A stretch of 64,000 nt of DNA, from the NCBI GenBank assembly GCA_034190875.2, contig CM067346.1:44709363-44773362 (forward strand), given 5' to 3'. The notes below the pieces were generated by a model. It did no database searches and was not told where the DNA came from. It was given only the letters and a program-made list of their open reading frames with translations. The stretch's first letter is position 1, and every line of letters starts with the position of its first letter. A program made the position numbers and the translations under genes. This DNA comes from Urechis unicinctus (taxonomy: Eukaryota; Annelida; Polychaeta; Xenopneusta; Urechidae). This document shows, piece by piece, positions 37,681 to 49,800 of the stretch.

Positions 37681-38880
37681 GCATTACGAGCATTACGCAT
37701 GCTTGCATGCATGGCAACAATGCTAGAATGTGTGTCAGCTTGGGAACAATCGGATCTAATCGTCGTCAAAGAGACGTATCTGATGGTACCGTTTGCAATA
37801 CCTGGCGTTGCGCGGATTATGGTTACTGAAATAACTGTTCACAGATGGAGACTTGTTGCACTAATGCATTCCTGACGGTGCTCATGTGTTTAAGGTGCTT
37901 TAAATCGACCCAGCATATCTCTCTGCTTAAATGATGTTATAAATGATCACCTAAATAAGAAATTCACAAATAAAAGCTAAAAAATTGCATCTCGTTTTAT
38001 TGTCGCTGTGTGTTAAATTGTCATTATTTTCATAAATACCGCCACAGATGATAGGGTTAAGTCTCCTTTCTACAAATCTGCTAGGGCAGCACAATAAATC
38101 TCTGCTCTTGTGGAAGTCCTTATGAATTGAACGTGCAACCGCAGCTCATCAACCTTGAGTTCCCGCTTATGCTGGGAAACCATTACATTCCTCTTCCATC
38201 TTGATGATGGCCATCTAGATGAGTACCATTGTCATATAATACAGATAGAGATATTCAGTATGGCCTATAATTCTGCATATACCATACAGAAGATTTGCAT
38301 TTCCTTGAGCCATGTTTCGAGTACTTTTCCTACAGCTCCATTTATATTTCCATTTGTTGGTCATGCATCTCGCTTCTAGCAGATCTTCTTGTGTGGTACT
38401 TCTCGTAGAATCGCGTTTCATTATTGTGTTTGCCTTACGCTATTGTGTGAATTAATGAGGCTTTCTAGCATGGTGATGTGTTTTCGACCATATGTGTGCC
38501 GATTCATTTGTCAACTGCAACTTCAAACCCAGCCAAATGCATTTATTTTCACAAAACATTTGAGTTCTGCTCTCATTCCATAAACTTTTTTTTCCATGGA
38601 ATGTAAAGCACTCAGTCAAAATCGTCGATGGTAACCAGACGTCATGACAGGCTATCTATGCGGTGAGTATGCTAATGGTAAAAACACATGCTCGTCGTCA
38701 GGTGGCGCAAACATAAAATCAAGCATCATCCGGTATAAAGTACCCAATATATGATCACGATACGACACTCGTTTGAATAGGTTGCTGTCGTAGACAATTG
38801 TAGTGTATGCGAAGCAATCGAGCGAATAAATGTTGCATTTGATATGTAAAGGAAATACTAATCCGAGAATTCACCTTTTC
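37680..38880. other. Non-coding, no feature recognised
   Basis: Overlapping plus and minus frames at 38155-38421 cover the same bases, and neither resembles a known protein. A GCATGCTTGCATGC palindromic patch lies near 37697-37712. Confidence 0.4.
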
Positions 38881-39880
38881 AATACTTGTGTTCTCCTGTA
38901 TACAAATGAGAGTGTTTCCGATATGATCAGCCACGACAAATCCATTGAAAAATCACAATGTTATCAAGAAGGACTGAAATGATGGGATATAAATATATGC
39001 GTTACAATTCCATTCCTCACTGCATCACTATCAACACAGAGACCATACAATCTCAACTCGTACCTATCCGTCTACTTCAATACCAATCGAAGGGTCGATG
39101 GCATTCCTTATACTCTGATCGGTAGTCGATCGAACATGGGCCTTGTATGCAAGTTAATATAAATAGCTCCTTCTACATAATCAGGTATTATTTATGTACC
39201 CTAAATATCAACGAACAACACACTGCGTACTTCTCAAATGCATGTACGTCCATAGTAGAAAATCGTTAATTGGGGCGTGAAGGAAATGTGGAACCGACCG
39301 TAATGACATTAATGCAACAGTGGATATAGTTGAGTAATGTTAAAATATCATACCACAATTGTGGAGGCTGCCAGGATGTCATGCCTGTATGGTTTATTAC
39401 GGCTTCTATCGCAGTTACATGAGTAGCATCCATGATTCCAATCTCATGAGACGAATCGCGGAAGATAAACATGCAGCAGGATCGCTTTGAGCTCAAAGAA
39501 AATAAATGGGTTCAGAATGGCTTCGAAGTACCGGGAATACATATGATTGTGCGTGACCTTCAAAACATCAATGATCCTCTTTTAGTTCAGATGCACATGG
39601 GCAACATAACTGAAGTGAAGATATAATGGTTGCACAATTTAGTGTCAGTGATACACCGGAGAGATGACCTGCTTATGGCATATGCCTAAGACTTGGTTCA
39701 CATATATCTTGGTTCATATGTAATCAACCCTACAATATCGATTGTTATTGTTGGAATGGTTATGGTCGATCGTTGCCGAGCTGTTCGTGACGTCCGTTCT
39801 GAAGCTGCGTGTGAGCGGTTGTCGGTTGCTTTAATATGACTCGACTTGTGATCATTAAAAACACTACAGGATCAATAAAT
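38880..39880 (-). repeat. Family R1, inverted copy
   Basis: Reverse complement of 45660-46640 in order along about 1 kb. Exact inverted anchors: 21 bp at 39679-39699 against 45845-45865, and 20 bp at 39431-39450 against 46101-46120. There are further matches around a GATTTGTCGTG.CTGATCAT block and an AATCGATATTGTAG block. The minus frame at 39266-39496 has a matching peptide in the other copy, but 12 or more of the codon differences there change the amino acid and only one is silent. That fits neutral drift better than a maintained protein. Confidence 0.85.
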
Positions 39881-40019
39881 GACGCGTTGATACGCCACAC
39901 GGTCAGTTAGTAACAAGTACACCAGGTCACATTAATCAGGGCCATCCGACAATGTCCGTGATAATGTTCTATTTAAAGACTGTTTGAACGACATGTAAAA
40001 CGTAAAATGATCTGATCTG

Positions 40020-40680
40020 AAGTACAACCAGGGTAGCATGCACTTTGATACAACACTACGACGAGTACAATTCAAACACCTTTCGCTATCGTTTAGAGAT
40101 GATCGATATAAATTGACCAGACTAAGGTAAATTTGGCTCTGATCTTCTTTAACGTAGTCTCAATGTAGTCGCCAATATCTTATACCAACTAGCTCTTTTT
40201 CCATCTCACTACTCTCTTTGAAGCCCATTGCCTCTTGATTCTCCTGAATGAGCTGTTCCTTGACGATCTGTTTAAAAGCCACTATCACTGATTTTTCGTT
40301 TGTAGACTGCTCTGAGAGACTGCAATAAATGAATCTCATGGCCAATGGGGATTCATGCCTCTCTCACTATATTAACTTCTGATGTCTATGCCGATGCATT
40401 CAAGCACTCTTCATCTTCTGTGATGATGTTAAAATATACACAAAACGCAGTAGTAATGCAGCACATAAGGGTCACAATGAGGCAAAAATCACAAAATATT
40501 ATTCTGTGTATTTATAAATTTCGTGGGTACGTAACTGCCATCAATAGTTTAGATAAAAATGCTTATAAAACTCGTAGTACGACACCTTTATCCCCAACTA
40601 GTATTACCACACGTGAAATAAAGTAGCTGTTAATGTAGAAATGCATACTGCGTTGTTCAATACATCACATGTCGATATTG
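40020..40680 (+). repeat. Family K, copy 1
   Basis: Matches 59630-60180 in direct orientation, offset about 19.6 kb. Shared blocks: ACTTTGAT.CAA, GAGATGATCGATA, CTCTCTTTGAAGCC, TCTTGATTCT followed by GAATGAG, then GTAGTCTGCTC and ACGTGAAATA. Copy 1 has about 140 bp more between 40460 and 40600. The 61-codon minus frame at 40160-40345 lies inside it and is not maintained in the other copy. Confidence 0.75.
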
Positions 40681-40859
40681 ATAACATCTAAGTAGTCATT
40701 TCCCGTGAATTTTAGACATTTAGAAGCTAAGATCCACATTTGTGCAGTGCGTTGAGTTCTTCTAAGCCGTACGTATAGCTTACGTTATCAATCTGTGCGT
40801 TCTCGGATGATTTTCGTTATAAATTTTATCCTTGTGTGGCAGAAAAGGGTCTGATAACG

Positions 40860-41150
40860 AGGACTAATTAAGTTGACGCTGTCTCATTAGAAGCACTCGT
40901 AGCAAGGGAACGATTACTTTTGTATATAGCAGATTTTGCCCAACTGATCCAGTTTTGCTTTGTGCAATGGGAAAAAATATAGCATACTGAAATACCTTGC
41001 ATGGTTAATCCGAAGTTACAAATTCCCTCTCCAGAAGTTGTTCTCCACCATGAGTCATTTCATATCTTGTTCATATCCGCCAAAAGGATTCATCTGATAA
41101 AATACACGAGAAAAATGAAAGACAAAACTGAAAATAGGTGGTTTAAGTAA
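40860..41150 (+). repeat. Family Q, copy 1
   Basis: Matches 54240-54530 in direct orientation, offset 13.38 kb. Shared blocks: a TTTTGCCC / TTCTGCCC block, CATACCTTG-like, GTTCTCC.CCAT (41040/54422), ATATCT.., AGGATTCAT, then a GAGAA.ATGAA..ACA..ATGAAA stretch. It is followed within 50 bp by family J copy 2, so the two may be parts of one larger unit. Confidence 0.7.
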
Positions 41151-41189
41151 TTTGTGTTGCATAAGCAAATGCCAATACGTTACACGTCG

Positions 41190-42115
41190 CAAACAGCTCC
41201 ATAATCGTAGTTAACATGACACAGCTGAAATGGCTTGAATATCAGAAGCATGCGATTCACCTTGAGCGTCCATGATTTAAAACATAGCATAACTGACCGA
41301 ACTCATTCACTATAGCGTCAATGTGTGATACACATTTTCTCAAGAAACGAGTAGAGCCACATATACCTGTTTATTTTGTAACAGAAGATGATCATCATCT
41401 CCATAAGAGCACCATAACAAAACATTGGTTCTCTAATCGATATGGGACCTTAAACACATTCAGAAAACCGCCTTGATGTGTTTGATCAAGGACACAGATT
41501 TTATGTAAGTATTACAGGCCACTGTTGCGATATTAAAATATACTGAAATGCTCTTGGATGCTCCCCCAAATATGCAGAAGACACACACCACCCGATAAGC
41601 TCCATGCTAAAGGCACATATCATTAACAAGCGATGCTGCAACACTCGTGTACAATCATCATACATAACAGATGCAAATTTTCAATTGATTTGGCGCCCAG
41701 TTAAGATTAAATGGCATCATTCACTATAGCGTCATGCAATCTTCCCACTAATGTTTGCAGGTGGCAGAAGATGATCAATCTCCATAAGAGCGGATACAAA
41801 ACACATATTCTCTAAGGTTTGGGACAAAACTGTTGAGCCGCCTTGATGTTTTATGACAACTCAAGGTGAGCCTTACTTTTTTTGTTGTCGGAATATTACA
41901 TTCTAAAACGATAATCCCTAAAAATTATATAGACTACTCTTGGAAACACTGACAATAAACGAAGCGAAATCTGTTCAAAGGATGAACAACATACAATGAC
42001 CCTAGTCTGCAATCAGTGCATTCTGCAACATTTCTCGTGTACAATCATCATATATAATAGATGCAAATTTTCAATTGATTTGGCGCCCAGTTAAATCGAT
42101 GCAATCTCCCCACGA
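41190..42115 (+). repeat. Family J copy 2 with local tandem amplification
   Basis: After the J match to 37271-37680, the sequence repeats itself with a spacing of 380-415 bp. CATTCACTATAGCGTCA occurs at 41304 and 41718, and CAGAAGATGATCA plus TCTCCATAAGAGC near 41382 and 41764. A 60-bp block at 41645-41704 recurs at 42035-42094 with two mismatches. The near-identity of the last pair makes it one of the youngest duplications in the window. Confidence 0.9.
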
Positions 42116-42120
42116 GCGTT

Positions 42121-42342
42121 ATGAAACGGGCAAGGTCGGTTAAAGAAAGAAATGAAGATAAGTTAAAGATAACACGACAACGCATTGATCAAAAGGGAAC
42201 ATTCGAGATTGTCGCATGTGAGGATGCGGGTTTAGCCAGTGAAATGATGTCCATACATCGCGAACGCCAGTTGTCTGAACTCTATTTGCTGGAGTATCTT
42301 GAATGTTCCTGTTTGATCAATGCACCGTTATGTTATCTTTAA
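42121..42342 (+). CDS. Weak candidate ORF, Lys/Arg/Glu-rich
   Basis: A 73-codon frame begins right after the J tandem. It is highly charged (for example KERNEDKLKITRQRIDQKG), which is less common in random AT-rich sequence. It has no recognised domain, no upstream signals and no conserved partner that I could find. Chance is the more probable explanation. Confidence 0.12.
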   Translation: MKRARSVKERNEDKLKITRQRIDQKGTFEIVACEDAGLASEMMSIHRERQLSELYLLEYLECSCLINAPLCYL

Positions 42343-43162
42343 CCGACCTTTCCAGTGTTCATGAAGCTCGTCAGTATAGGGGAATGAATAAGGGAAGGTC
42401 GACGCACACTACACAGATTGAAGCAAAGGCAGAACCAAAAGAAAAGTAATCGATCTTATGACCAAATAAGTGCATGAAAGATTTATGCAATTACAGTGCA
42501 ATTGGAAGTTTCTGTGCAACGGGGTCCGGAACAAGTCCTCACGAAGCATCCAAATATGTTTCTACGTTTTTGTTGCCTTCAACACAGCAACGCCATAAGT
42601 GGGCGACATACTGACGACTTCACCCATTAGTAATGATCACCGAAAAATAAATATCGTCACAGCTTAAACTGTGCTGGTTTGCAGACAAGGTTTTTGTAAG
42701 TTGGACGATTCGCATTCTGTCTAAAAACATCGCTCAAGTATTTCTTTCTCTTCGTTTTTCGTCAGTGGGAATTAGACAGAATGCTTTATTACAGCGCCTA
42801 TGAACACCAAGACAGCTGTTAACATTAACTTACCTATTACATAAGTGGATAGGGATTTCATACAATGAAAAGTGCTTTATCTTTACAATATTCCGATCTA
42901 CCATTTTAGTATGGTTTATTCCCATTATTAAATTCATATTTGTGATCGTGCAGATTATAACTACTAACAATTAAACAATTAGCTATGTAGAGTGTTTTAT
43001 TCAATATTTGGCCATAATGATTAATTAAATAAGTAATTTTACGTATTTGATCAGGGCTTATAGTTATCAACCAAATGTCTGTGAGAGCAAAATGCCATCT
43101 TTAATATGTTTTAAGATGGCGTCTTATGTTCAGTTACTTGGAGCGAATTGTAACCAGAGTTA
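42343..43162. other. Non-coding, no feature recognised
   Basis: No open frames of note. An imperfect hairpin around 43093-43123 pairs GCCATCTTTAA with TTTTAAGATGGC. Confidence 0.4.
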
Positions 43163-43330
43163 ATGGCGCTTGCAGCAGATGCGCCTACGCTGTCATTGAA
43201 CATGAAGGAAATGCGCACAGGCTTGACAGAAACGCATCAATATCTGCGGTACCCACTCCCCATGGCAATATTGGCCATTCTGAGGCTCACTGGAGCAAGT
43301 GACGGCGAGATATGGGGCAAGATGTATTAG
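43163..43330 (+). CDS. Candidate ORF or exon, 55 codons
   Basis: ATG at 43163 to TAG at 43328, locally far richer in G+C than its surroundings. The product starts MALAADAPTLSLNMKEMR, has a hydrophobic stretch YPLPMAILAILRL and ends SDGEIWGKMY. The base composition step and protein-like residue use set it apart from other frames. One antisense frame is also open for about 44 codons, so the direction is not certain. I recognise no family. It could be a decayed exon or transposon fragment. Confidence 0.25.
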   Translation: MALAADAPTLSLNMKEMRTGLTETHQYLRYPLPMAILAILRLTGASDGEIWGKMY

Positions 43331-45660
43331 TCATTGTCGAGCGTCTGCGAGAATACTTTCACAATTAAAACCTAATATTACTTATAATCTAAAGCAAATC
43401 AGCCTTGTGATCTTGTAGTTTGTGTTTGGGTTGGTCATGTTAACTTACTTATTGCAATAGTTGTAACAATCATATTATGCATGATGGTACATGCAGAGTT
43501 CCATATGGATCGGATTGATCATGAATGTTGTAGCATTGGCAATATATTCCCCATTAGGAATTTCACTCCGATATAACTACCATGCCTGCTATGCTTATCA
43601 AAGCTACATGGTGGTAAGCACATTAAAGGTTCGTTAATAGTAGAGCTCGTCTTGTGTTAAATGTCCTCCTCAAGTAAAGTTAAAGGTATATTTGAACAAA
43701 AAATAAAGTTGATATTGTTGAATGATTAGGGTAGATATGGGTCTGAAGTGATTTTCGGTCAATGGAATTATCCAAAAGCACTTTCATATTTTCGATCGTG
43801 GTAAACACCAAACCCTAGACATGTCCAACTCCGATTCGTAGAAGCAGGGTAAATAAAAACACTTCTTATTTTCATCTACTGAATGAGTATCCGAATCAAG
43901 ATTTTGTTATTTTCCCAAAACAACATTTTCACCATAAATGCACAAACATAAACAGACGTAAACACACGCTAGAAGTATATGGATCAGCCAAAGACGGACA
44001 CAGAAGGGCTCTCTGTCTGATCAAATGTACTTGCTCAATATCTGACAACAATGCAACTGAAAGCCATGATCGTGAGCTGCGCAGTTGAATATGGACCTAT
44101 GACTCAAAATCAAATGCAGAATCTTCCAACATGCGACCGATGTCCGAACGTGTCAATATGAGACAGATATATTACAATTTGAAAAAGGTTAACATAATGG
44201 TAGTGCAGTTAGTGGACGGCAAAGTCACACATTATGGATCAAAATAAGGCTAAGCATTGGCACGAGGCACGCAAGGCATGGCTTTCAATTTAGCACTTGC
44301 ATTCAATTCAAGAAGCAATCATGATTTTCGTTAATAGATCAAATCGAGTTATTAAACTTATGCATTACGTCGATACTTTTTCCATCACCGCTCACATACG
44401 CCAGTCTATGCATGATTGCAAGATTGATCAAGTTATGCATGTTGGATAATTTATAAAAGCAATTGTCCGTATTCAAAAGTGAACATTATCACATTGATTA
44501 TATCCAATAATCTATATAAATGTGTGCCTGTGAAGCCGTTTAAATGCTGCTTTTTGTCCATTCTCTCACACCAGAAAGGCATTGTATACGACTCTGTGTA
44601 ATGGATGGCAACCAGTACACTATTTGAGGCTAGTGAGGCTTGTTGTTCCAAGATTGATATAACATCAGAGCATGGACGAAGACTGCTGTAAAACATTACT
44701 TATTGAATTTGGCATTGGAAAATCACATCTTTTTTTCAGTTTTGACATTGATTTTCCCGACAATGTGCATTTAATTTAATGAATTCTACAGGCAGATATG
44801 AAAGCCTTTGGCGGTTTGTATACCAATTGGCATATAAGTTCTTTTTATTCGTCTTATTTTATAGTAAAGCTAGTTTCGGATATCGGTTTGCGTACAAAGG
44901 CAATTAGCGTCATGTTAATGGCGTGCACAAGCACAATGCTGAGACATGGTGTAATTGCGATACCAGTTTTCATAATAGGCAATGAAAAATCAAGTATAAA
45001 CATATATCATTCTTAATTATTCCTACATCCGATGATATGTCTCCTGTTATCCGGTAGCATCAATTACACTTCAGCCCTCTAAGACAACACCAACGAATGA
45101 CATATGTACGGCGCAGAATTACTCAACGCACCCTTTGTAAACAATACTGCGTTAGGTGTATCTCCAACCAATCTGATGATAATCAATCCAAGTCATGGAA
45201 ATTAAATTAGTCAGCGTGAAAAAGTGCACAGGAATATTCACAATCGTGAGTACAATGGATTAACAGTTGCACTTATGATCCTGGTTGTAGCACAAAAGGT
45301 TTCAAGTGTTTTAATGGTGTTAGTGTTTGATGTGGTGTCCAGCTATTTACGAAATATATATGGCTTTGCTTTACATGACGCAGCTGCTTGTCTCCGTTTG
45401 CCAATGTCCAATTTTTTGGTCCAGTGTAGTAAAAAAAACATAGCTGATATTCATTGGAATATCTGACCAAATACTGTCCCTGAAGTCCGCAAATGTGTCA
45501 TAATGTGAGTTTCATGAGCATTTCGATCTAAACATATATTGAAGGCAGTTAGGTACCAACGCCATGGATAAGTAAATGCATCAAGCAGGATAACATTTGA
45601 TGTAATTACTTACCGGGGCTCTAGATGACGAGTGGTTAATTGTTTCCGTAAAATGAACAC
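43331..45660. other. Non-coding, no feature recognised
   Basis: Frames of 72-81 codons without recognisable content. This forms the right half of the spacer between the R1 inverted arms. Confidence 0.4.
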
Positions 45661-46640
45661 GATTCATTGATTTTTCAGATGATCACTGATCGATTTACGA
45701 TTTTCACAAACTTAAACTTCCTATCTTTGGGGATAATCAATCTAACAATAAAAATCGATATTGTAGAGTTGACATGCTCTTCAAGGCTTATGTGGATTAA
45801 AGCGGAATTTCGATACCTGTTTAAAAAAAAAACCTAATTCATATGAACCAAGTCTTAGGCATATGTCATAAGCATGTCATCTTAAACATTCTCGGCGGAC
45901 TATCACTGACTCCAAGTTGTACAACCATTGATAACACTTAATTTATGTAACCTATGTGCATCAGAACTAAATGTGGATCATTTATGTGTTAAAGGTCACG
46001 CACAATCCAATATATACACGATACTTCTAAGCCACTTTGACCCCATCTATTTGTTTTAGATAAAAGCAATCCTGCTGCATGCATATCTTTCGCAATTTGA
46101 CTCATGAGATTGGAATCATGGGTGATACTTATAAAACTGTGATAGAAGCCATAATAAACAAGAGAGACATGGCATCCTCAAAAAAGTGTGGTTTGATATT
46201 TTGACATCACTCAACTATATCCGCTGCTGCGTTCACTTGCGTAAATGTCATTGCGGTCAGTTCCTCATTTAACGATTTTCTACCATGGGCATATATGCGC
46301 TGTAGCAGTATACAATGTGTTGTACGTTGATATGGAGGATACATAATCAATACTGATCAAATGACGGGAACTATTAATACTTATTTGCACACTAAAACGG
46401 CCCATGTTCAATTCGTTATCGATCAGAGTATAAATGATGCAATTGATCGTTCTACTCGTATCTAATTAGACTTACAGATATGGCGTAAGATGGAATGGCC
46501 TCTGTGAGGATAGGGATATATTGAGGATGGGAATGGTAAGGCATATATTCTGTCCTATCGTATCTACCCTTCTTGGTAACCATTTGAACTTCAAGCGATT
46601 TGTCGTGACTGATCATGTCGGGAAAACTTTCATATTGGGG
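45660..46640 (+). repeat. Family R1, direct copy
   Basis: Inverted partner of 38880-39880 (anchors there), with a 5.8-kb spacer between them. Parts recur at 54690-54900, 55925-56090 and probably 57600-57740, for example TACTTCTAAGCCA and AATCCTGCTGCATATCTT near 46027-46090 and 55940-55970. So R1 is a dispersed family and the inverted pair need not be one element. Confidence 0.85.
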
Positions 46641-46800
46641 ACTCACTTTTATCACTGAGTGCAACACATGTACATCCACATGCTACCCGATTATTCGACC
46701 ACTAGTCAATTGCACACGAAGAACGGCACGGTTTTTCAGAGGTATAATTGGGGACTCACTTTTATCACTGAGTGCGCTTATGTATCCATGCTGATTATTC
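46633..46800 (+). repeat. 114-bp tandem duplication, young
   Basis: A 29-bp block is identical at 46633-46661 and 46747-46775, each followed by related sequence ending GATTATTCGAC. Perfect identity over 29 bp shows it is recent relative to its surroundings. A small tandem with AGAATGTTTTT follows near 46849-46877. Confidence 0.92.
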
Positions 46801-46877
46801 GACTGTCAATAACAATTTCTGAGGGTATGAGATTGTTGGCTGTAGAATAAGAATGTTTTTAAAAAAAGAATGTTTTT

Positions 46878-49800
46878 TGCAGTCAATCCCCACACCAACT
46901 TACATTATCGTCGTGCCTTCCGCCAAACCCATGATACAGGCTTTGCCTAATATCAGAAACAATACATTTTTGTGCAAACAGAGTCCCAGTTGGACGAGCT
47001 GTTTCTTAAAGTTGTGATTTCCACTGCTAGCGGCGAACATAAAGGTGCTTATCCGCCGTGGGGCGGATGGTCAAATTCGACCCATGCGTTTTTTACGTGG
47101 GCTCGTTTGAGGCAGCGATATATTCCAATTTACCAACATACATGTCATGTCAGGGGTAGTATCTTTGATGTGTAATAATGGTCTCAAATTCAATCAGTTT
47201 TTATGTCTAAGTTGATAAGTAAATACGCAAAAACAATAATAATCATTTATGAAGTGTCCATGCATATTTGGTTTCTGCTTCCAATTGTATGACAAGAATA
47301 CACCCAGCTCATACCAAAAGCCAACTTAGACACACAAAGGCAGCGTCGATTACATCCGCATAACAGTATCGATAAATGTTGATAACATGCAGCAGTTTAT
47401 CTGATATTGCCATCCTAAATGTGCACATAACATGGACGCTTCTGATGGTTATTTTGGAGCTACAAGCATTAGTTGCAATACATATCACTAATTGTAAATG
47501 CTGTATGTTATTTAGCTGTATGCGTACTGTGACGTCCTTATCCTTCTGTGTATAACTGGGTCGTTAAGATAATTCGTGCAAGTGACCCAAGTTCAACATA
47601 TACGTAGTACAGTCAGTGGCCGGCAAGTAGACGCATTATAAATCCAAGTAAAGACATGCAGTGATTCGACGCACAAGTCACACAAAAAATCTAAATTCAG
47701 TGTTTGCGTTTCAGTTCTCCGAGCATGTTCCTTGACGCCCCCTTTATCAATAAATAAAGTAAGAAAAGTATCCTCTTAAACGGATTTGATGCACCAATGC
47801 AAATAGAAGTGTGTATCCTCTTGCCCATTCTATCATTAATAACACATTTAATGAAATGAGGTGTTTCTTTAATGTAACAGTTTTTTGGTCGATAACATAG
47901 CCCCGCTTATCAACCACTGATAAAATATAGCAAGCATGGTTGCTTTGTGTAAGCATGGCTGCTTTGTGGGTAGAAAACTGAGATTTTTCTTGTTAATCAA
48001 TCATGTACAGCGAATTACTCAATGTTTTGCATTTATCTGCGAAGAAATGATCAATCTGAAATGGCGACTGGACGGTAATTGCACCACATTGATATATCAA
48101 ATAACCATTCGCGCTACAGCATAGCACACAAAATGATCATTGGTTGTTTGTGGGATGGGCTTTCACTAATCGCTTTTCACTGTTTTATATATGGTAGTAA
48201 TGATGAGGACAATGCATTGAGTCTGCAGTTGTTAATATATTGACAGAGCGTCTTGTATGGCGAATGACCTACATTTAATAGGGTCGTACCGGGTTTATAT
48301 TTAAACGAGATAACATCACAATAGCAATACAGCTTCAACTACAGAGCATGATTGGTGACATCTTGAATCACAAAGCAAAAGCAGTTTTGACAAGCGAGAT
48401 GGATAACAACATAACAGCGTGATACCCAATGTTATTCGCACCTTAAATCTGCAATCAGGGGGTAGTGTTGTTTACTAGGCTCTTGCAACATGCCGTGACT
48501 TGCGTCTTTTGGTGTATTGTTTGCTCGAAAACAAAATAATATTGCCCTAGCCTGTGGACCACATGTATACCATCTGTTATTACAGGCTCGCATAAGTTGC
48601 GCTTCTTCTTCATTAGGCAACAGAGGCTCGTCCCACAAAAGGAATTATGCTTGTGAAACCTGGAATATAGTGGTTAATCCTTACATATGGAAAGCCGTAA
48701 ATTCCTACTACCTACGCCATGCACAGTTTTAAAGATCTATGTCTGGCACAGCTGATGCCTACGACGCCGTGATTGGCCAACGAGGGTTTCTACGTGGGGA
48801 ATGGCATCAAGTGTAGATAGTCTGAATGAGCTGATGGAATATATTTGCTGTAATCCACAACAACATATATCACATGTTCGACTGGCGGCACACCAAGCAC
48901 CATATGGTGATAAGTTACCAGATCAAAGAGACTGTCTGGTTCAAAGGCGCACAGACAATGATATGTAAAACGTGACAACAATTTCTTTACATGGAATACT
49001 GTTCAATTGAAAGTATTACATAAACATTGTTCCCTTAAAAGCACATCAAGGGTGTTGTGGAAAAGGGCTTAGAGGTCGATTAGAGAAACAATTAGCAGTA
49101 ACGGATCGCTAATGGCGATGATCATCCGAAATTAATCTAAAGCCAAGGCTCGTTTACATAATAAATGAGGTCAGTCAAGCCCCATGCATTGCATCAAATC
49201 ATTAAAAAAAATCATAGAGAAACATAAAGGATTGAAATATTTGTAGCCAAAAGCGCAAGCTGAGTCGCGTTATTTCTGTTCACCGCAGCATCTCTTTTGC
49301 AGTATAGGTTTTGTTGAGAATAAGACGCTGAAGTGTATTAAAGTATGAATTTGTGTATCATTGTTGTATTACACAAATGATTGAGCCATTAAATCGACAG
49401 CGACCTCAGTAACTATAAGGTAGTCATGTAAGACATGGAGCTCGTCGATACAGATGCCAACAACAGGAGTACTGCTACGAAACGGCAGTCTGTTAGTCAC
49501 TTTGCTTTCAGTAACAAACAACTGCTTAATTCAGAGTTATTAACGATTGAGCAAGATTAGACCGTGCATCGTGCTAATTTATATATAAGGCTTGTTATAT
49601 ATGTCTTCAACGCCAGGTATACGATACATGCCCCAGCAGTTTATCGGCAAGTGGCTTGTTGACTTTTCCACTATCTGCAGTTAGAAATTGTTCTGCAGAA
49701 GCAATGTGGCGCCTTAACGATGGAGAATTACTTTTGTCAGGTAGATTTGGTACATAAAACTCTTTTGCAATTCGAGAAAACACCAATGCGCCTTATAGTA

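Noticed and set aside
39266-39496. 76-codon minus frame with a peptide recognisable in the other R1 copy
   Set aside because: Codon differences between the copies fall almost wholly at first and second positions and the other copy reaches a stop, so the peptide match is repeat homology and not coding constraint.
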